From Ophiostoma sp. CBS 140.51 (taxonomy: Eukaryota > Ascomycota > Sordariomycetes > Ophiostomatales > Ophiostomataceae), in the NCBI GenBank assembly GCA_029298735.1, contig JANSLP010000001.1, positions 1-64,000 of the forward strand: DNA of 64,000 nucleotides, in the 5' to 3' direction. The notes under the pieces were generated by a model. That model was not told where the DNA came from. It saw nothing but the letters and a program-made list of their open reading frames with translations, and ran no database searches. Of this stretch, positions 34,841 to 44,882 are shown in pieces (position 1 is the first letter of the stretch; the number at the start of each line of letters is the position of its first letter). The position numbers and the translations under genes are program-made.

Positions 34841-35158
34841 CAAATTGATTACACCAAAATTCATCGTCTCCTGTTTATATATTTCTTTCTTCACCAAATA
34901 GAGGTGCCACCAGTTGCCTGCTCAAACAATATACCTCTTTCCGTCTTCCAACATTTTATCCGACAGGAAGGCAACAATAACCTAGTATTGAGAAATGAAA
35001 GGATATATGGGAGAATCGAATTAAACTTTTAGACCAGTCCAGCCGTGTGGAAGGAAGAGTGACGGTAAATATGAGCACGATTACTTCGAAGACGCCGACA
35101 CAGTCTTCTTTCTTTATTTTCAAAACGTTATGGACATTGCAACACCTCTAGCACAACC

Positions 35159-36442
35159 ATGGCTGTCGAAGTCTTCTCGATCCCCGTCTTCCTTGTCGTA
35201 TTTCGCGAGTCTCTAGAGACTGTCATCATCGTATCTGTCTTGTTGGCTTTTCTCAAGCAGACATTCGGACGGGATGAGACAACGACAGGCAACGTCGAAA
35301 TAGCAAGACCTGCAGACAACGTGAACGGCTCCACAGACATTGCATCAACAAACCGTCGCAACACACCCTACCGCCATCTTGTCCGCCAGGTCTGGATAGG
35401 CACGCTCACAGGCCTTGTTATATGCCTCTGCATTGCCGCCGTCATCATTGCCATCTTTTATACCGTCGGTACCGACCACTGGGCCGCCTCAGAGGAGAAC
35501 TACGAGGGCGCCTTTGCGCTCGTCGCTTCTCTCATCATCAGTATCGTGGGTGCTGCACTGTTGCGTATCAGCCGCATGCAAGACAAGTGGCGCGTGAAGC
35601 TGGCTGCCGCATTGCAGCGAACGGGGCAGACGACAGCCGAGGCGCGAAACGAGGAAGGCAACGCGACAAAATGGCAACGTTTCCGCGTCCGGGTTGAGAC
35701 CTTTCCCGAACGGTATGCACTCTTCGTGCTACCCTTCATAACGGTTTTACGAGAGGGCATCGAAGCCATTGTCTTTGTCGCTGGCGTGTCCTTTTCGGCA
35801 CCTGCAAAGTCAGTACCTCTGCCTGTTGTCGTGGGCCTGTTGGCAGGCATCTCTGTGGGCTACTTGTTGTATAAAGGCGGCGCGTCGGCAAGGTTGCAAG
35901 TATTTCTTGTTGCATCGACTGGACTGTTGTATCTCGTGGCTGCAGGTCTCTTCTCACGGGCTGTCTGGTCGTTTGAGATGCAGGTGTGGAACAAAGTGGT
36001 GGGTTCGGACGCAGCTGAGCTCGGGTCTGGTCCAGGATCCTATGACATTGACAAGAGTGTCTGGCATATCAATGTAGGTTTCCCCTCCCCATCTTATGTC
36101 TTATCTTTTTTAATTCACGATACTGACCGACAGTGCTGCAACCCCGAACTGAACGGTGGCGGCGGTTGGGGCTTCTTCAACGCTGTATTGGGCTGGACCA
36201 ACTCGGCCACCTATGGCTCTGTGTTGGCGTACAACCTGTACTGGCTGGTCATGATGTTGGCGTTTGCCTCGCTGAGGTATCATGAAGTACACGGAGCATG
36301 GCCGTGGCAATGGACAAGACGACGTAAACCTTTTGACTCCGCTGGACTGCAACAACAAGATTTGCAGTTGCCCGATATTGTACCCGTGTCACCATTGCAC
36401 CCCACGACGGTAACAGAGGTGGCCTCGGAGAAAGTGGCATAA
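35159..36442 (+). CDS. High-affinity iron permease Ftr1
   Basis: Plasma-membrane permease that takes Fe(III) from the ferroxidase. The N-terminal membrane segment carries RESLE at 16-20 and a later one carries REGIE at 198-202, the two R-E-x-x-E iron-binding motifs (REGLE in yeast). About seven hydrophobic segments are visible. An intron of 60 bases (36074-36133; GTAGGT, branch CTGAC, CAG) interrupts between WHIN and CCNPELNGGGGWGFFNAVLG; its removal restores the family sequence and gives 407 residues. The intron is stop-free and a multiple of three, so retention would insert 20 residues before the last membrane segment. A hydrophilic loop after the first segment (about 38-72) and a cytosolic C-tail complete the protein. 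Confidence 0.96.
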   Translation: MAVEVFSIPVFLVVFRESLETVIIVSVLLAFLKQTFGRDETTTGNVEIARPADNVNGSTDIASTNRRNTPYRHLVRQVWIGTLTGLVICLCIAAVIIAIFYTVGTDHWAASEENYEGAFALVASLIISIVGAALLRISRMQDKWRVKLAAALQRTGQTTAEARNEEGNATKWQRFRVRVETFPERYALFVLPFITVLREGIEAIVFVAGVSFSAPAKSVPLPVVVGLLAGISVGYLLYKGGASARLQVFLVASTGLLYLVAAGLFSRAVWSFEMQVWNKVVGSDAAELGSGPGSYDIDKSVWHINVGFPSPSYVLSFLIHDTDRQCCNPELNGGGGWGFFNAVLGWTNSATYGSVLAYNLYWLVMMLAFASLRYHEVHGAWPWQWTRRRKPFDSAGLQQQDLQLPDIVPVSPLHPTTVTEVASEKVA

Positions 36443-36572
36443 TGGAGCGAGAAGACAGGGATGTGTGTAAAAGGGGTATATTCTTTTTGTCCCAATCTGT
36501 TCATAAATTATGATGTCCAAAGAATTCTATATGTCGTTTATATCATGTTTCATGTTTCATCCTCCGCTGGCC
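36443..36572. other. Very short convergent spacer
   Basis: Only 130 bases separate the FTR1 stop from the stop of the BTB-like gene, so their 3' UTRs probably overlap as antisense transcripts. Confidence 0.5.
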
Positions 36573-38588
36573 TTAGTTCTCCGGTGTCCAGTTCCACCGG
36601 CGTGCCGTGAAGAGCTGTCTTGCCATACGATCAGCAGCCATGCTGCCCTCGAACCTCAAGCGTTGGTCCCCAGCTACGGAACGTGTAAAGCGGAACACTT
36701 GCGGGGTGTACTGATCAGTCTTTGCTGCTGTAACTGACCGTGACGGCGGTTTTCCAAACGTAGGTGTCCTATCACTGTTGCCATCCGGTCCGTCTCCGTC
36801 CAAGTCTGAGTCGTCGTCGTCGTCTCCATAACCGTCGCCGTCGAGCAGTCCGGCGGCCTCGGCTGCCGCTAGCCACGATGCTTTACCGTGATGAACGGCT
36901 GTCCAGTCGTGCCGGTGCAGCGCCACGGCACTGGCACCAATCATCGCCTGAATGTACTCAAGAATGGGGAGGATGCGTGTCCGCAGGCCGCAATTGACAT
37001 GGTGTTTGTCGAGCTGGTAGGCCGGGCACTGTTTGAGCGTCGCCAGGATGTGGTTGATGTCGACGGCAGCGTAGTCGGCGGGTGATAGCCGAGGCTGTTG
37101 TCGCCGGCCTTTGGGCGTCATGACTGTTGCTGAAAAGTCTTGTAGAAATAGCAGGTCCTTGTGGAAGAAGAATTTGATAATCTCGCCGAGCTGAAATGAG
37201 TCGCACGCGGCGCTTGACTCGTAGCCCATCTTGCACTGCCGCCGGTTACGTGATGTATAGAGACCCAAAAAATGCCGGGGTATGGACGCGATGCAGTTGA
37301 TAATGCATGCACGACGGAACTGCAGTTCGCTTTCGAGACCATTGGGCAGGTCCCACCAAGCGGGAAGCTCTTGGTCATGGTGATTGGTCGTGCCGTTGAC
37401 GTTACCGTTACCGTTGCCATTTGTGTAATCCACCTCGTCATCGTCCTCGCCGGACAGGGCTGCCACCCACCGCTTTGAGCCATAATGGATGAGCTCTCGC
37501 GTGCCAGCGTGGAAACGCAGTGGCTGGTCGAGAAGCCACGCCACAAAGATCTTTTGCCGGATGGCTTCCTCGTTGGCCATACCAGGTAAACCACCGGCAC
37601 CAGAGCCCATTCCTCCACCGATGCCACCTTCTCCTCGCGCAGACCGAACAATGGGCTGTGGAAAACGGAGGCGCAGAGCACGCACGTATGCAGACACGGC
37701 ATCCGTGCAGGCAAAGCGATCAGCTTGCAAGGCCAGTGTGGCCAGCTCAAGCAGTGTTGGTGTTGTCTTGGCAGACCAGCGTGAACCGGGAAGGAGAACA
37801 GGATGGGTCTGTGGCACTGCACTGTTGTTCTGCGCGGCCGGTTCTGACTGCACTCCTTTTCCAGTTGGTGCTGCACCCTTTCGAGTAGCTGCCACCTTCC
37901 CTGACACTGGCGTCGTTCTGGCCAGCCTTCCCTTGGCCGCTGTTGCTCCAGGCTTGGCTGCCGTCTTCGATTTCGACTGTGGGCTCGTGGCCTTGTCCGC
38001 TTGGTCGCCGCCATCGGTGTTAAAGACGACCGGCGCAACTGTGCCGTCCCAATGCAGGATCCGCAAGAGCTCTGCAAAGACAAGCTCGCGCCCCGCTGTG
38101 CGGCTACCCTCGTCATCGTCGTCAATGTGCACCCGTGGCAGACGACTTATGTCCGCGTCAGCAGGCTTGATATCGTCGAGGGCCAAAGCTGCCAGTCCCT
38201 CTTCGACTGTCCGCGCTTCCTTGAAACGAGTGTCGCCCAGCAGGTTGGCAAAGTAGCGTGAGTTCTTCTTGAGTGCTGCTGACTCGACTCGGAATGCCAT
38301 TGGAAGCTGCGGCTTCAAGACAGAGGTGCCTGTGCCTGTGGCAGAAGCAGAAGCAGAACTCGCTGCCGAAATGTAGCTTTTGCTGGCTGCTTTTGCATTC
38401 TTGCGGGTTGCTCGTAGCGTCTCCCTGGACGTCTCAAAAAGCACGTCGAGCACGACATCGCCGCGAGAAGAGATTGTCATCATACCGTCGGTGCTGCCAT
38501 TGCTTTCGACCCTCGTCTTCACCGCACCGTTGACCGCTGCTCTTTTGCCACTGTCGGCCGCTGTCGCCTCGGACGGCTCGTCATCCAT
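36573..38588 (-). CDS. BTB/POZ-like fungal protein
   Basis: A 671-residue protein of unknown function from the first in-frame ATG. Residues about 42-190 look like a BTB/POZ fold: GDVVLDVLFETS, then PMAFRVESAALKKNSRYFANLLGDTRFKEA, a pattern of fungal BTB proteins in which the first strand and the residues around the dimer helix are conserved. The BTB core is interrupted by Ser/Ala-rich and Asp-rich stretches and a Lys/Ala/Thr-rich linker (about 220-260). The C-terminal half has blocks such as FRRACIINCIASIPRHFLGLY and KMGYESSAACDSFQLGEIIKFF, with a Cys/His pair set I cannot assign. The frame is open 51 codons further upstream to a TTG, and a CTCTCTACAG acceptor-like site near 38653 may mark a leader or a short first exon. 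Confidence 0.75.
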   Translation of the reverse strand: MDDEPSEATAADSGKRAAVNGAVKTRVESNGSTDGMMTISSRGDVVLDVLFETSRETLRATRKNAKAASKSYISAASSASASATGTGTSVLKPQLPMAFRVESAALKKNSRYFANLLGDTRFKEARTVEEGLAALALDDIKPADADISRLPRVHIDDDDEGSRTAGRELVFAELLRILHWDGTVAPVVFNTDGGDQADKATSPQSKSKTAAKPGATAAKGRLARTTPVSGKVAATRKGAAPTGKGVQSEPAAQNNSAVPQTHPVLLPGSRWSAKTTPTLLELATLALQADRFACTDAVSAYVRALRLRFPQPIVRSARGEGGIGGGMGSGAGGLPGMANEEAIRQKIFVAWLLDQPLRFHAGTRELIHYGSKRWVAALSGEDDDEVDYTNGNGNGNVNGTTNHHDQELPAWWDLPNGLESELQFRRACIINCIASIPRHFLGLYTSRNRRQCKMGYESSAACDSFQLGEIIKFFFHKDLLFLQDFSATVMTPKGRRQQPRLSPADYAAVDINHILATLKQCPAYQLDKHHVNCGLRTRILPILEYIQAMIGASAVALHRHDWTAVHHGKASWLAAAEAAGLLDGDGYGDDDDDSDLDGDGPDGNSDRTPTFGKPPSRSVTAAKTDQYTPQVFRFTRSVAGDQRLRFEGSMAADRMARQLFTARRWNWTPEN

Positions 38589-38800
38589 CGGTTCGGGAGA
38601 TATCCCAGCAGCTGGTCTCTCATCTGTGTCGTCGGTATGGGGATGGAAGACGACTGTAGAGAGAAAAGAGTGAGATATGGTGTGTCTGGGCCGCAGTCCT
38701 TTGGAAATTGTGGTGCACGCGTGAGAAAACGTGAGGTTCAAGTCGAGGCTGCAGGTTGAAGGTCGCTAAAATGATGGCGTTTGGACGGCCGAGCCTTGTT

Positions 38801-38821
38801 GCCTCTTGCCTCTTGCCTCTT
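38801..38821. repeat. GCCTCTT triple repeat
   Basis: Three exact 7-base copies in the divergent promoter region. Neutral microsatellite is the simplest reading. Confidence 0.7.
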
Positions 38822-38884
38822 GCTGGCAGCCTAAGCCTAGCTTATTAAGGTCGGCCAGCGGGCCACTGGAAGTTGGGAAGGAGC

Positions 38885-38914
38885 TTTCAAGGCACTTCAA
38901 GGCACTTCAGGCAA
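38885..38914. repeat. TTCAAGGCAC direct repeat
   Basis: Two exact 10-base copies and a third imperfect one (TTCAGGCAAC) back to back. Confidence 0.65.
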
Positions 38915-39840
38915 CAAGCTGCCAAACACCCCCACATCCCCTGAAGTACTCTTTCCTTGTCCTGTCGAGACCTGGATTGACTGCTGTCGATCCCCCATAG
39001 AACCTCGCTTAATAGGTCGTATTACTCCGTTAACTCCCCATCAGAAGTGCTAAAACACCCCTCCTCTTTCCCTTCCCAAGCTTGCCTGTTCGCGGCATAG
39101 GGGACTGACACAGGGAAGGTGCAACTGGGCGCGAGCTGCGAAACCTGCCGCCTCGCCTGGTCCGGAATAGTTCCTCCCGACCGCCAGCATCGCTCCTTCT
39201 CTGTTTTAATTACCCTAGGTAAGAAGAAGACGACGGGTTCTTTTTGAATTCCTTTTGGGAAGGCGCGAGGCCATTTACTTTCCCCCTCTTGCAATTCTCA
39301 CGACATCATTCATTTCAGCTTCATTCATTTTCGTCAATTGTCTTTATTACCTGCACGCCCTCTTTCATTGGCGGCAGAGAATGTGCATTTCTGCAAGCCG
39401 CGCCCTCCTCTGTCCTTCTCTCTGTTCATCGGCTGCGGGAACACATACGCGGTCGGGTATAGCCGCGTCGTCGGAACGAACTTGGACGGGCTGAGCGCTT
39501 TTCCCCAGTTTCGCCTTTCGGCTGCACTTTGCCTGCACTTCACCTCGGAGCTGCAGTTTGCCTTCACCTCGTTCGTTTTCGTCGGTATTCACTCTTTCAA
39601 TTCACATTAACTCTTTTCTCTCCACCTCGCGCTCGTTCCAGCTGGGAGCTACCGCCGTGTAGGCACAACCCGCCTTGGGGGAAACAACCTCTCCTTCTTT
39701 CTTCACCTCGACCGACCACCCCTCGTTCTCGACAAAGCTCTTTCGTCACCAATTGCCTGCTACGGACCTCCGATCGCCTCTCCGTGTCACCGAAGAGATA
39801 CCCGAAGCTGTTCTTGAGCTACCCGGAAGCTGCCTTGCTC

Positions 39841-41862
39841 ATGGCGCCGCCAATATACCATCGTTTAGCCAGGGCGACGAGAACATCTAGCCGACTGCTC
39901 GCTGCTACTTCCACGATCTCGCCTCAGACTAAACGGCTTGCCCTTCTCGACGCATTCATGGGCTACGTCGCGGCCTTTCTCGCCCACGGGCGCCCACCGC
40001 GGGTAGCGGCATACACACACCTGCGGCAACGTCTGCGGCAAGGCAGGGAGACTTCCATGCGGCCGACAGCTTCTCTCTCTTTGGCGACAATGACATCACA
40101 GCTCTCAGTACCGCGACTCGTTCCGATGACAGTAGCCTTGCCAGCTGCTCCAGCTTCCCGCCGCTTCTTCCACAACTACTTTGTCACCCACATCCCTTCC
40201 TCGTCCCTTCACCCGGACTCGCGCCACATTGCCGGCCCCCACCACAAGCTTCCGCGAGCTGCCTCAGTACCACACACCCCTGGCCCACCGGGGACCAGCG
40301 CGCCGCTTCCAGCCACGGCCGCTCCGACCAACATCTCTACTGCGTCTCCCAACGGCGCAGTCGCGGCTAGCAGCAGCAGCCTGGGCTTTGGTCGCGACCT
40401 GACGGTTGTGCGCATCCCCTTGCGCAGCGCCAAGCACCACTTTGGCGCGTCCAATGCCCGTGGCAGCCGGCCATACAATGAAGACACCAACCAGGCCGGC
40501 ACGATCAATATGCCCGCGTTTGCGAAGCGCGCCCCCATCTCGCTTGTCCGCTCGGCCATCTCCAACAGCCGCAGCACAGGCGAGGGCATCACGGCGGATG
40601 GTGCGGCTGGTGACCCACAGATCTTTTACTTTGCCGTGTTTGATGGTCATGGCGGCACCGAGTGCTCGGATTTCCTGCGCGACGAGCTGCACGGCTACAT
40701 CGAGGAGGCCGCTACCGATTTTGGACTTACGAGCAGCCTTCGGCGGAAGAAGAATGGGACGGCAGCGGGGGCAGCAGCGAACACTGCGGCAGAGAAGGAA
40801 TCGGACGACGAGTCCGTCAGTAGCAGCGGAAGCAGCAGCGAACAGCCCGACGAGGACAATATCACAAAGGCGATCAATCTGCAGCGAGAGCTTCTCCAAG
40901 AGTACCGTAGCACCGTGGGTGGCTACTTCCGGCGCTTCAAGCCATCGTGCTTTGCTGACGGCATTGCGCTGCCCTCCTCTCGGTCGGCCTCCCCTTCCTC
41001 CCCTGCATCTCCGCCCATGTCATCCTCGCCAACACCACCAGTCACCATCGAGTCCGTCTTGACGTACGCCTTCTTGCGGGCCGATCTCGACTTTGTCTCT
41101 GCCCAGGCTCGCAAGCCCGACCCTGACGACCCGTACGTCTCCGACTTCCCACTCAACCAGGACGAGATTTTGGGTGCACCACACCACCGCACGCCCTCGG
41201 GCCACGGTATTGGAGGCCCTGTTCGCTTCAAGGGTGGCTCGACAGCGTCCGTGGCCCTCATTTCAACACCCACGCCCGCACCCTTTTGGCACCCGGCCGC
41301 TCGTTCGACACTCATGGTCGCCCATGTCGGCGACACCCGTGTCCTGCTGTGCGAGACGACCACCGGCGTGGCCCGTCCTCTGACGCGCGACCACCACCCC
41401 TCGTCGCCCGTGGAGGCCCGCCGCCTGACCCGTTTTGCCGAGTCCCTCGTGACCGACTCGTTCGGCGAGGAGCGCATTTCGGGCCTGGCCAACAGCCGCG
41501 CCTTTGGTGACATGCAGTCCAAGCGCATTGGCGTGTCGGCTGAACCCGAGATGGAGCGCGTGGACCTGGGCCCTGCGCAGTTTTCGTTCCTCGTGCTCGT
41601 CTCCGACGGTGTCTCGGGCACACTGAGCGACCAGGAGATTGTCGATGTCGTCAAGGAGGCACGTACACCGGAGCAGGGTGCACGGGCCGTCGTTGAGTAC
41701 GCGACCGAGGTGTCGAGGGATGGCGACAATGCAACATGCCTTGTGGTACGCCTCGGTGGCTGGGAGCGCCGCAGCGAAGGTGGTGTCGGCTCCATGGGTA
41801 CCAAGGAGATCCGTGACGCACGACGGGCCGAGGCCAACGACCCGCGCCGTGGACGTATGTGA
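39841..41862 (+). CDS. PP2C-family protein phosphatase, Ptc6-like, mitochondrial
   Basis: A 673-residue Mn/Mg-dependent Ser/Thr phosphatase. The ATG chosen is the first in the frame. The N-terminus is rich in Arg, Ser and Ala with few acids, and RRFFHNYFVTH follows, consistent with mitochondrial import as for yeast Ptc6 (Aup1). PP2C motifs in order are RPYNEDTNQAG (about 212), FYFAVFDGHGG (about 263-272), VAHVGDTRVLL (about 493), TRDHHPSS, LVLVSDGVSG, and DGDNATCLVVRLGGW at the end, which together supply the metal-binding aspartates. A Ser/Glu-rich insertion (about 305-340) and a Pro/Ser segment lie inside the catalytic domain. No intron is needed. Ptc6 acts in mitophagy and pyruvate dehydrogenase regulation in yeast; that role here is inferred. 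Confidence 0.9.
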   Translation: MAPPIYHRLARATRTSSRLLAATSTISPQTKRLALLDAFMGYVAAFLAHGRPPRVAAYTHLRQRLRQGRETSMRPTASLSLATMTSQLSVPRLVPMTVALPAAPASRRFFHNYFVTHIPSSSLHPDSRHIAGPHHKLPRAASVPHTPGPPGTSAPLPATAAPTNISTASPNGAVAASSSSLGFGRDLTVVRIPLRSAKHHFGASNARGSRPYNEDTNQAGTINMPAFAKRAPISLVRSAISNSRSTGEGITADGAAGDPQIFYFAVFDGHGGTECSDFLRDELHGYIEEAATDFGLTSSLRRKKNGTAAGAAANTAAEKESDDESVSSSGSSSEQPDEDNITKAINLQRELLQEYRSTVGGYFRRFKPSCFADGIALPSSRSASPSSPASPPMSSSPTPPVTIESVLTYAFLRADLDFVSAQARKPDPDDPYVSDFPLNQDEILGAPHHRTPSGHGIGGPVRFKGGSTASVALISTPTPAPFWHPAARSTLMVAHVGDTRVLLCETTTGVARPLTRDHHPSSPVEARRLTRFAESLVTDSFGEERISGLANSRAFGDMQSKRIGVSAEPEMERVDLGPAQFSFLVLVSDGVSGTLSDQEIVDVVKEARTPEQGARAVVEYATEVSRDGDNATCLVVRLGGWERRSEGGVGSMGTKEIRDARRAEANDPRRGRM

Positions 41863-42210
41863 TTTACGTTGACATTCGCATTGCGAGCATTGCATGCCGG
41901 GCTTTTGACCTGCCTTTGTTTTTGCGTGGTGCATTTCCCTGTCACATATTATCATGGTTATTTTACTTGTACATATTTTGCATTTCGTATGTTTTCTGTC
42001 CTTTCCTTTTTCCGATATCATCCCTGCATCACATCATACTCGCATCTAGCATATTTCTTCCAGTTGCATCCTAGCCTTTTTCATATCCATGGCGGCAAAG
42101 CAAATATAAACACACCCATATTTTTTGTCAAATATATAAAGTACCCCTCATCTCCCCGTCTTCATGAATGTAATGGTACACATTTCTTCAACCACGTACA
42201 TATTGTTCTC
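41863..42210. other. Convergent 3' spacer
   Basis: About 350 bases between the stops of the PP2C (+) and het-c (-) genes. T-rich on the plus strand. No gene seen. Confidence 0.5.
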
Positions 42211-44882
42211 TTAGTACTGCTGCTGACCCCAACCGCCAGGTGGGCCCTGGCCATAAGGAGGCTGGCCGTATCCAGGCTGACCACCGTACGGACCAGGCGG
42301 AGGCGGGCCGCCTTGAAAGCCGTAACCAGGCGGTGGTGGAGGACCACCACCCCAACCGGGCGGCGGGGGTCCGTAGTTACCGAATGGAGGTCCACCCTGA
42401 GGAGGACCGCCGCCGTAGAAGCCCTGTGGTGGCTGCTGTTGGTATTGCTGGTGATGTTGCTGATATTGCTGGTGTGGTGGCTGCTGCTGCTGGTAGTGCT
42501 GCTGTTGTGCTCCACCACCACCGCCCGCAGCTTGTGGGAGAAGGTAGGCATCGGCAGCACCACCCGAGGGAGGCGCAGTAGATGCCGAACTAGAGCCACC
42601 ACCGCCACTGTAGCCAAACGTGGACGATTGCTGAGATGCTGGACGGTCAGGTGCAGGCGATGCAGACATGTAGCTGGACGAAGCGTTGCCGTCGCGGCCG
42701 TCCATGGCGTCAAGATCACGCGTCTTGAACTGCGAGAAGATGGCATTGGCGACCGAGCTGGAGCCACCGCCGCCACCGCCAGTCAGGTTGCCCAGGTTGC
42801 CAAGGTTGGTCAGCTTCGAGAGGTTGGACCAGGTGCTGCCACCACCGCCGCTGCCGTGGGAATGGCCGCCGCCACCACTGCCGTGCGAGTGACCACCACC
42901 GCCGGGAGCGGTCTGACCGTTGGCGAGCACATGGTTCTTGCCATCCTTGACTGACTGCGATGACAGCAGGTGGTTCAGCTCGTTCCGGCGCGGGTACTCG
43001 TTGGCCCAGCGGCGGACAGTCTCGAACATCTCGCGCTGGATCTGGTTGCGCTCGTCGCGGATGGTCGGGTGGTGGAAGGCGTGCAATACATCATTGACTA
43101 CCTCGTCGACGGGGACACCCGTGTTGTCCCACGCGTAGAGGATGCGCGGGACAGCGTACTGCAGGACAGTACTTGCGACACGGCCGGCACACGAGTTGAG
43201 GACGTTGGTGAAGTGGTCCTTGGACAACATGGAGTGTGTCGGGTTCGTGCAACGAGGGTCGGTCCAGGGCTCGAGCTGCGACTTGGCGCTGGCACTGATG
43301 ACACCGGACGAACCGTCCTTGAGCACCTTGCTGACCTGGTTGATAATAGGGCGCACAAAGGGAGCCAGAAGACCCAGGACAAAGGCAGTGAGCGTCTCGC
43401 TGATATGCTCGATCAGTTTCTCCAGGCCGGGGATCTTAGAAATGGTGCGGTTGATGGCGCGGACAATCTTGTCGCGGAACTCAAGGATCGGGTAGATCTT
43501 GCGGGCCGTCTCGACGGGGTCAAACGACACGCTCATGCCGGGCACCTGGTTGGGGTTGCTGCTGGCACTTGCGGTCGAAGACGAAGGCTTCGTGGCGTTG
43601 GACGGGCCAGCACCGGAGGGAGGACCGTTGGGATCAACGCCGGCGCGAACATTCTGGGCTTCCTGCTCACGAGCCATGGCCTGGAGCCGAGTTGCCTCCT
43701 GAGCAAAGTCGCCGCCGACGCCGGGGAGCTGGGACACAAGAGAGATGAAGTCATGGCCGCCGCCGCCGCTGGAGGAGCCAAAGATGCCACGGCTGCCATC
43801 GCCGCCGCCGCCGCCACCGCGAGCCTGGTTCTCGGCGTTCTTGAGGGCAATATCGACCTCGTCGACCTCGGACTGCGTGAAGTGGTCGGTGGCCTCACTG
43901 TTTGACACAGTAATGTTAGTTTGATTTTAAGATAGTAGGTAAAAGGGAATTATACGAACCCAAGAACGGAGTGGAGGAAATCGACGGCACCAAAGGTACC
44001 AGTGACGATGGGATAGACGCGGTGGCCGCGCAGGTTGATTTCCGAGTTGGCACCGCAGTGCGCAAACACCTGGTTGTAGCCGAGCTCGCGCAGGGCCAGC
44101 TCGCAGTAGTTGCTGTGGGCGCTGAAGTCCTCCATGCAGTGCAGAGCCTGACCGAGACAACGCAGCGCCTCGCACAGGTCGGCCTCCTTGCCAGCGACAC
44201 CGTGGCCCCCGTGCAGGTACAGACGCCCAAAGTGGATGCTACGGGCGAAGCTGAAACGCAGGTAGCCGGCGCTCGTGGCCCAGCCGCCACGCTCGTTGGC
44301 AATGTAGTTCTTCATGCCGGTGTCCGGGTCGATCTCGAGCTCGCGTGGGTCAACGGGACCACGCAGACGCGGGTCAAATTTGCGAGCGTCCTCACCGTCG
44401 GCATAGCCCAGCGGGTTGTCAATGTGCTCTTCGGGGCGGTAGACGCCGAGACGCTCCTCGGTAACCTCAAACTCTTCAGTGGCATAGCCAAAGGCCAAGA
44501 ACGAAAGCACCCAGACAAGGATACGAATAGTAGCAGCGTTGACGCCCTTGAGACTGCCGACATCAACAGCCTGGGAGTAATCGCGGAGCCAGTTACCAAA
44601 GTAGGTGCGCTGGACGAGCATAGTAGTCCATTTCTTGCCGTGGAGGAAGGCCAACGTCTTGAGCATATCCTCGATGTCTATTGGGTTAGCAAATGCTCGA
44701 AGCTATTTTCAGTTTCTACAAAAGGCTGTAAACTCACCTCCATGACGCCAGTTAACGCCCTCAACCTGGGCGATAGACGGGATGTTGCCGGCTCCAAAGG
44801 CCTCTGCCTGGCCGGGCAAAAACGCCAAAAAGGCAAAGAGCAGCAGGAGCACGGGGCCCCAGCTGGACGTGGTGCGTGCCAT
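42211..44882 (-). CDS. HET-C family heterokaryon incompatibility protein
   Basis: Three exons (44738-44882, 43960-44677, 42211-43897) join in frame to 849 residues. The introns are 60 bases (GTGAGT, branch GCTAAC, TAG) and 62 bases (GTTCGT, branch CTAAC, CAG). A signal peptide (about 1-28, cleaved near GQAEAFG) starts the protein, as in Neurospora HET-C. The HET-C domain has WLRDYSQAVD, GYADGEDARKFDPRLRGPVD and LGQALHCMEDFSAHSNYCEL (about 222-242). The segment at about 196-222, between ARSIHFGR and EALRCLG, is where Neurospora alleles differ by indels. The C-terminal third is Gly/Gln/Pro-rich with GGGGHSHGSGGGG repeats, also a HET-C feature. The neighbours are a PP2C and a hydroxylase, not the HET-domain gene pin-c that adjoins het-c in Neurospora. 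Confidence 0.96.

Larger units (their letters stand above)
34230..35158. promoter_or_regulatory. Shared bidirectional promoter of FET3 and FTR1
   Basis: A 929-base region between the two start codons. GATA-type sites are present: TGATAAG at 34293-34299, GGATAA at 34554-34559, two overlapping inverted sites in TTATCTTATCA at 34685-34695, and TTATCTGAA at 34832-34840. The last is one mismatch from the reverse complement of ATCWGATAA, the site bound by the iron-responsive GATA repressors SREA/SRE. A TATATATT stretch lies near 34813. Co-regulation by iron is expected from the pair's function but not proven by sequence. Confidence 0.65.
38589..39840. promoter_or_regulatory. Divergent promoter between BTB-like and PP2C genes
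   Basis: A 1.25 kb region with two short direct-repeat arrays near its left side. The right-hand 0.5 kb is pyrimidine-rich and is probably the PP2C leader. No other gene was recognised. Confidence 0.45.
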
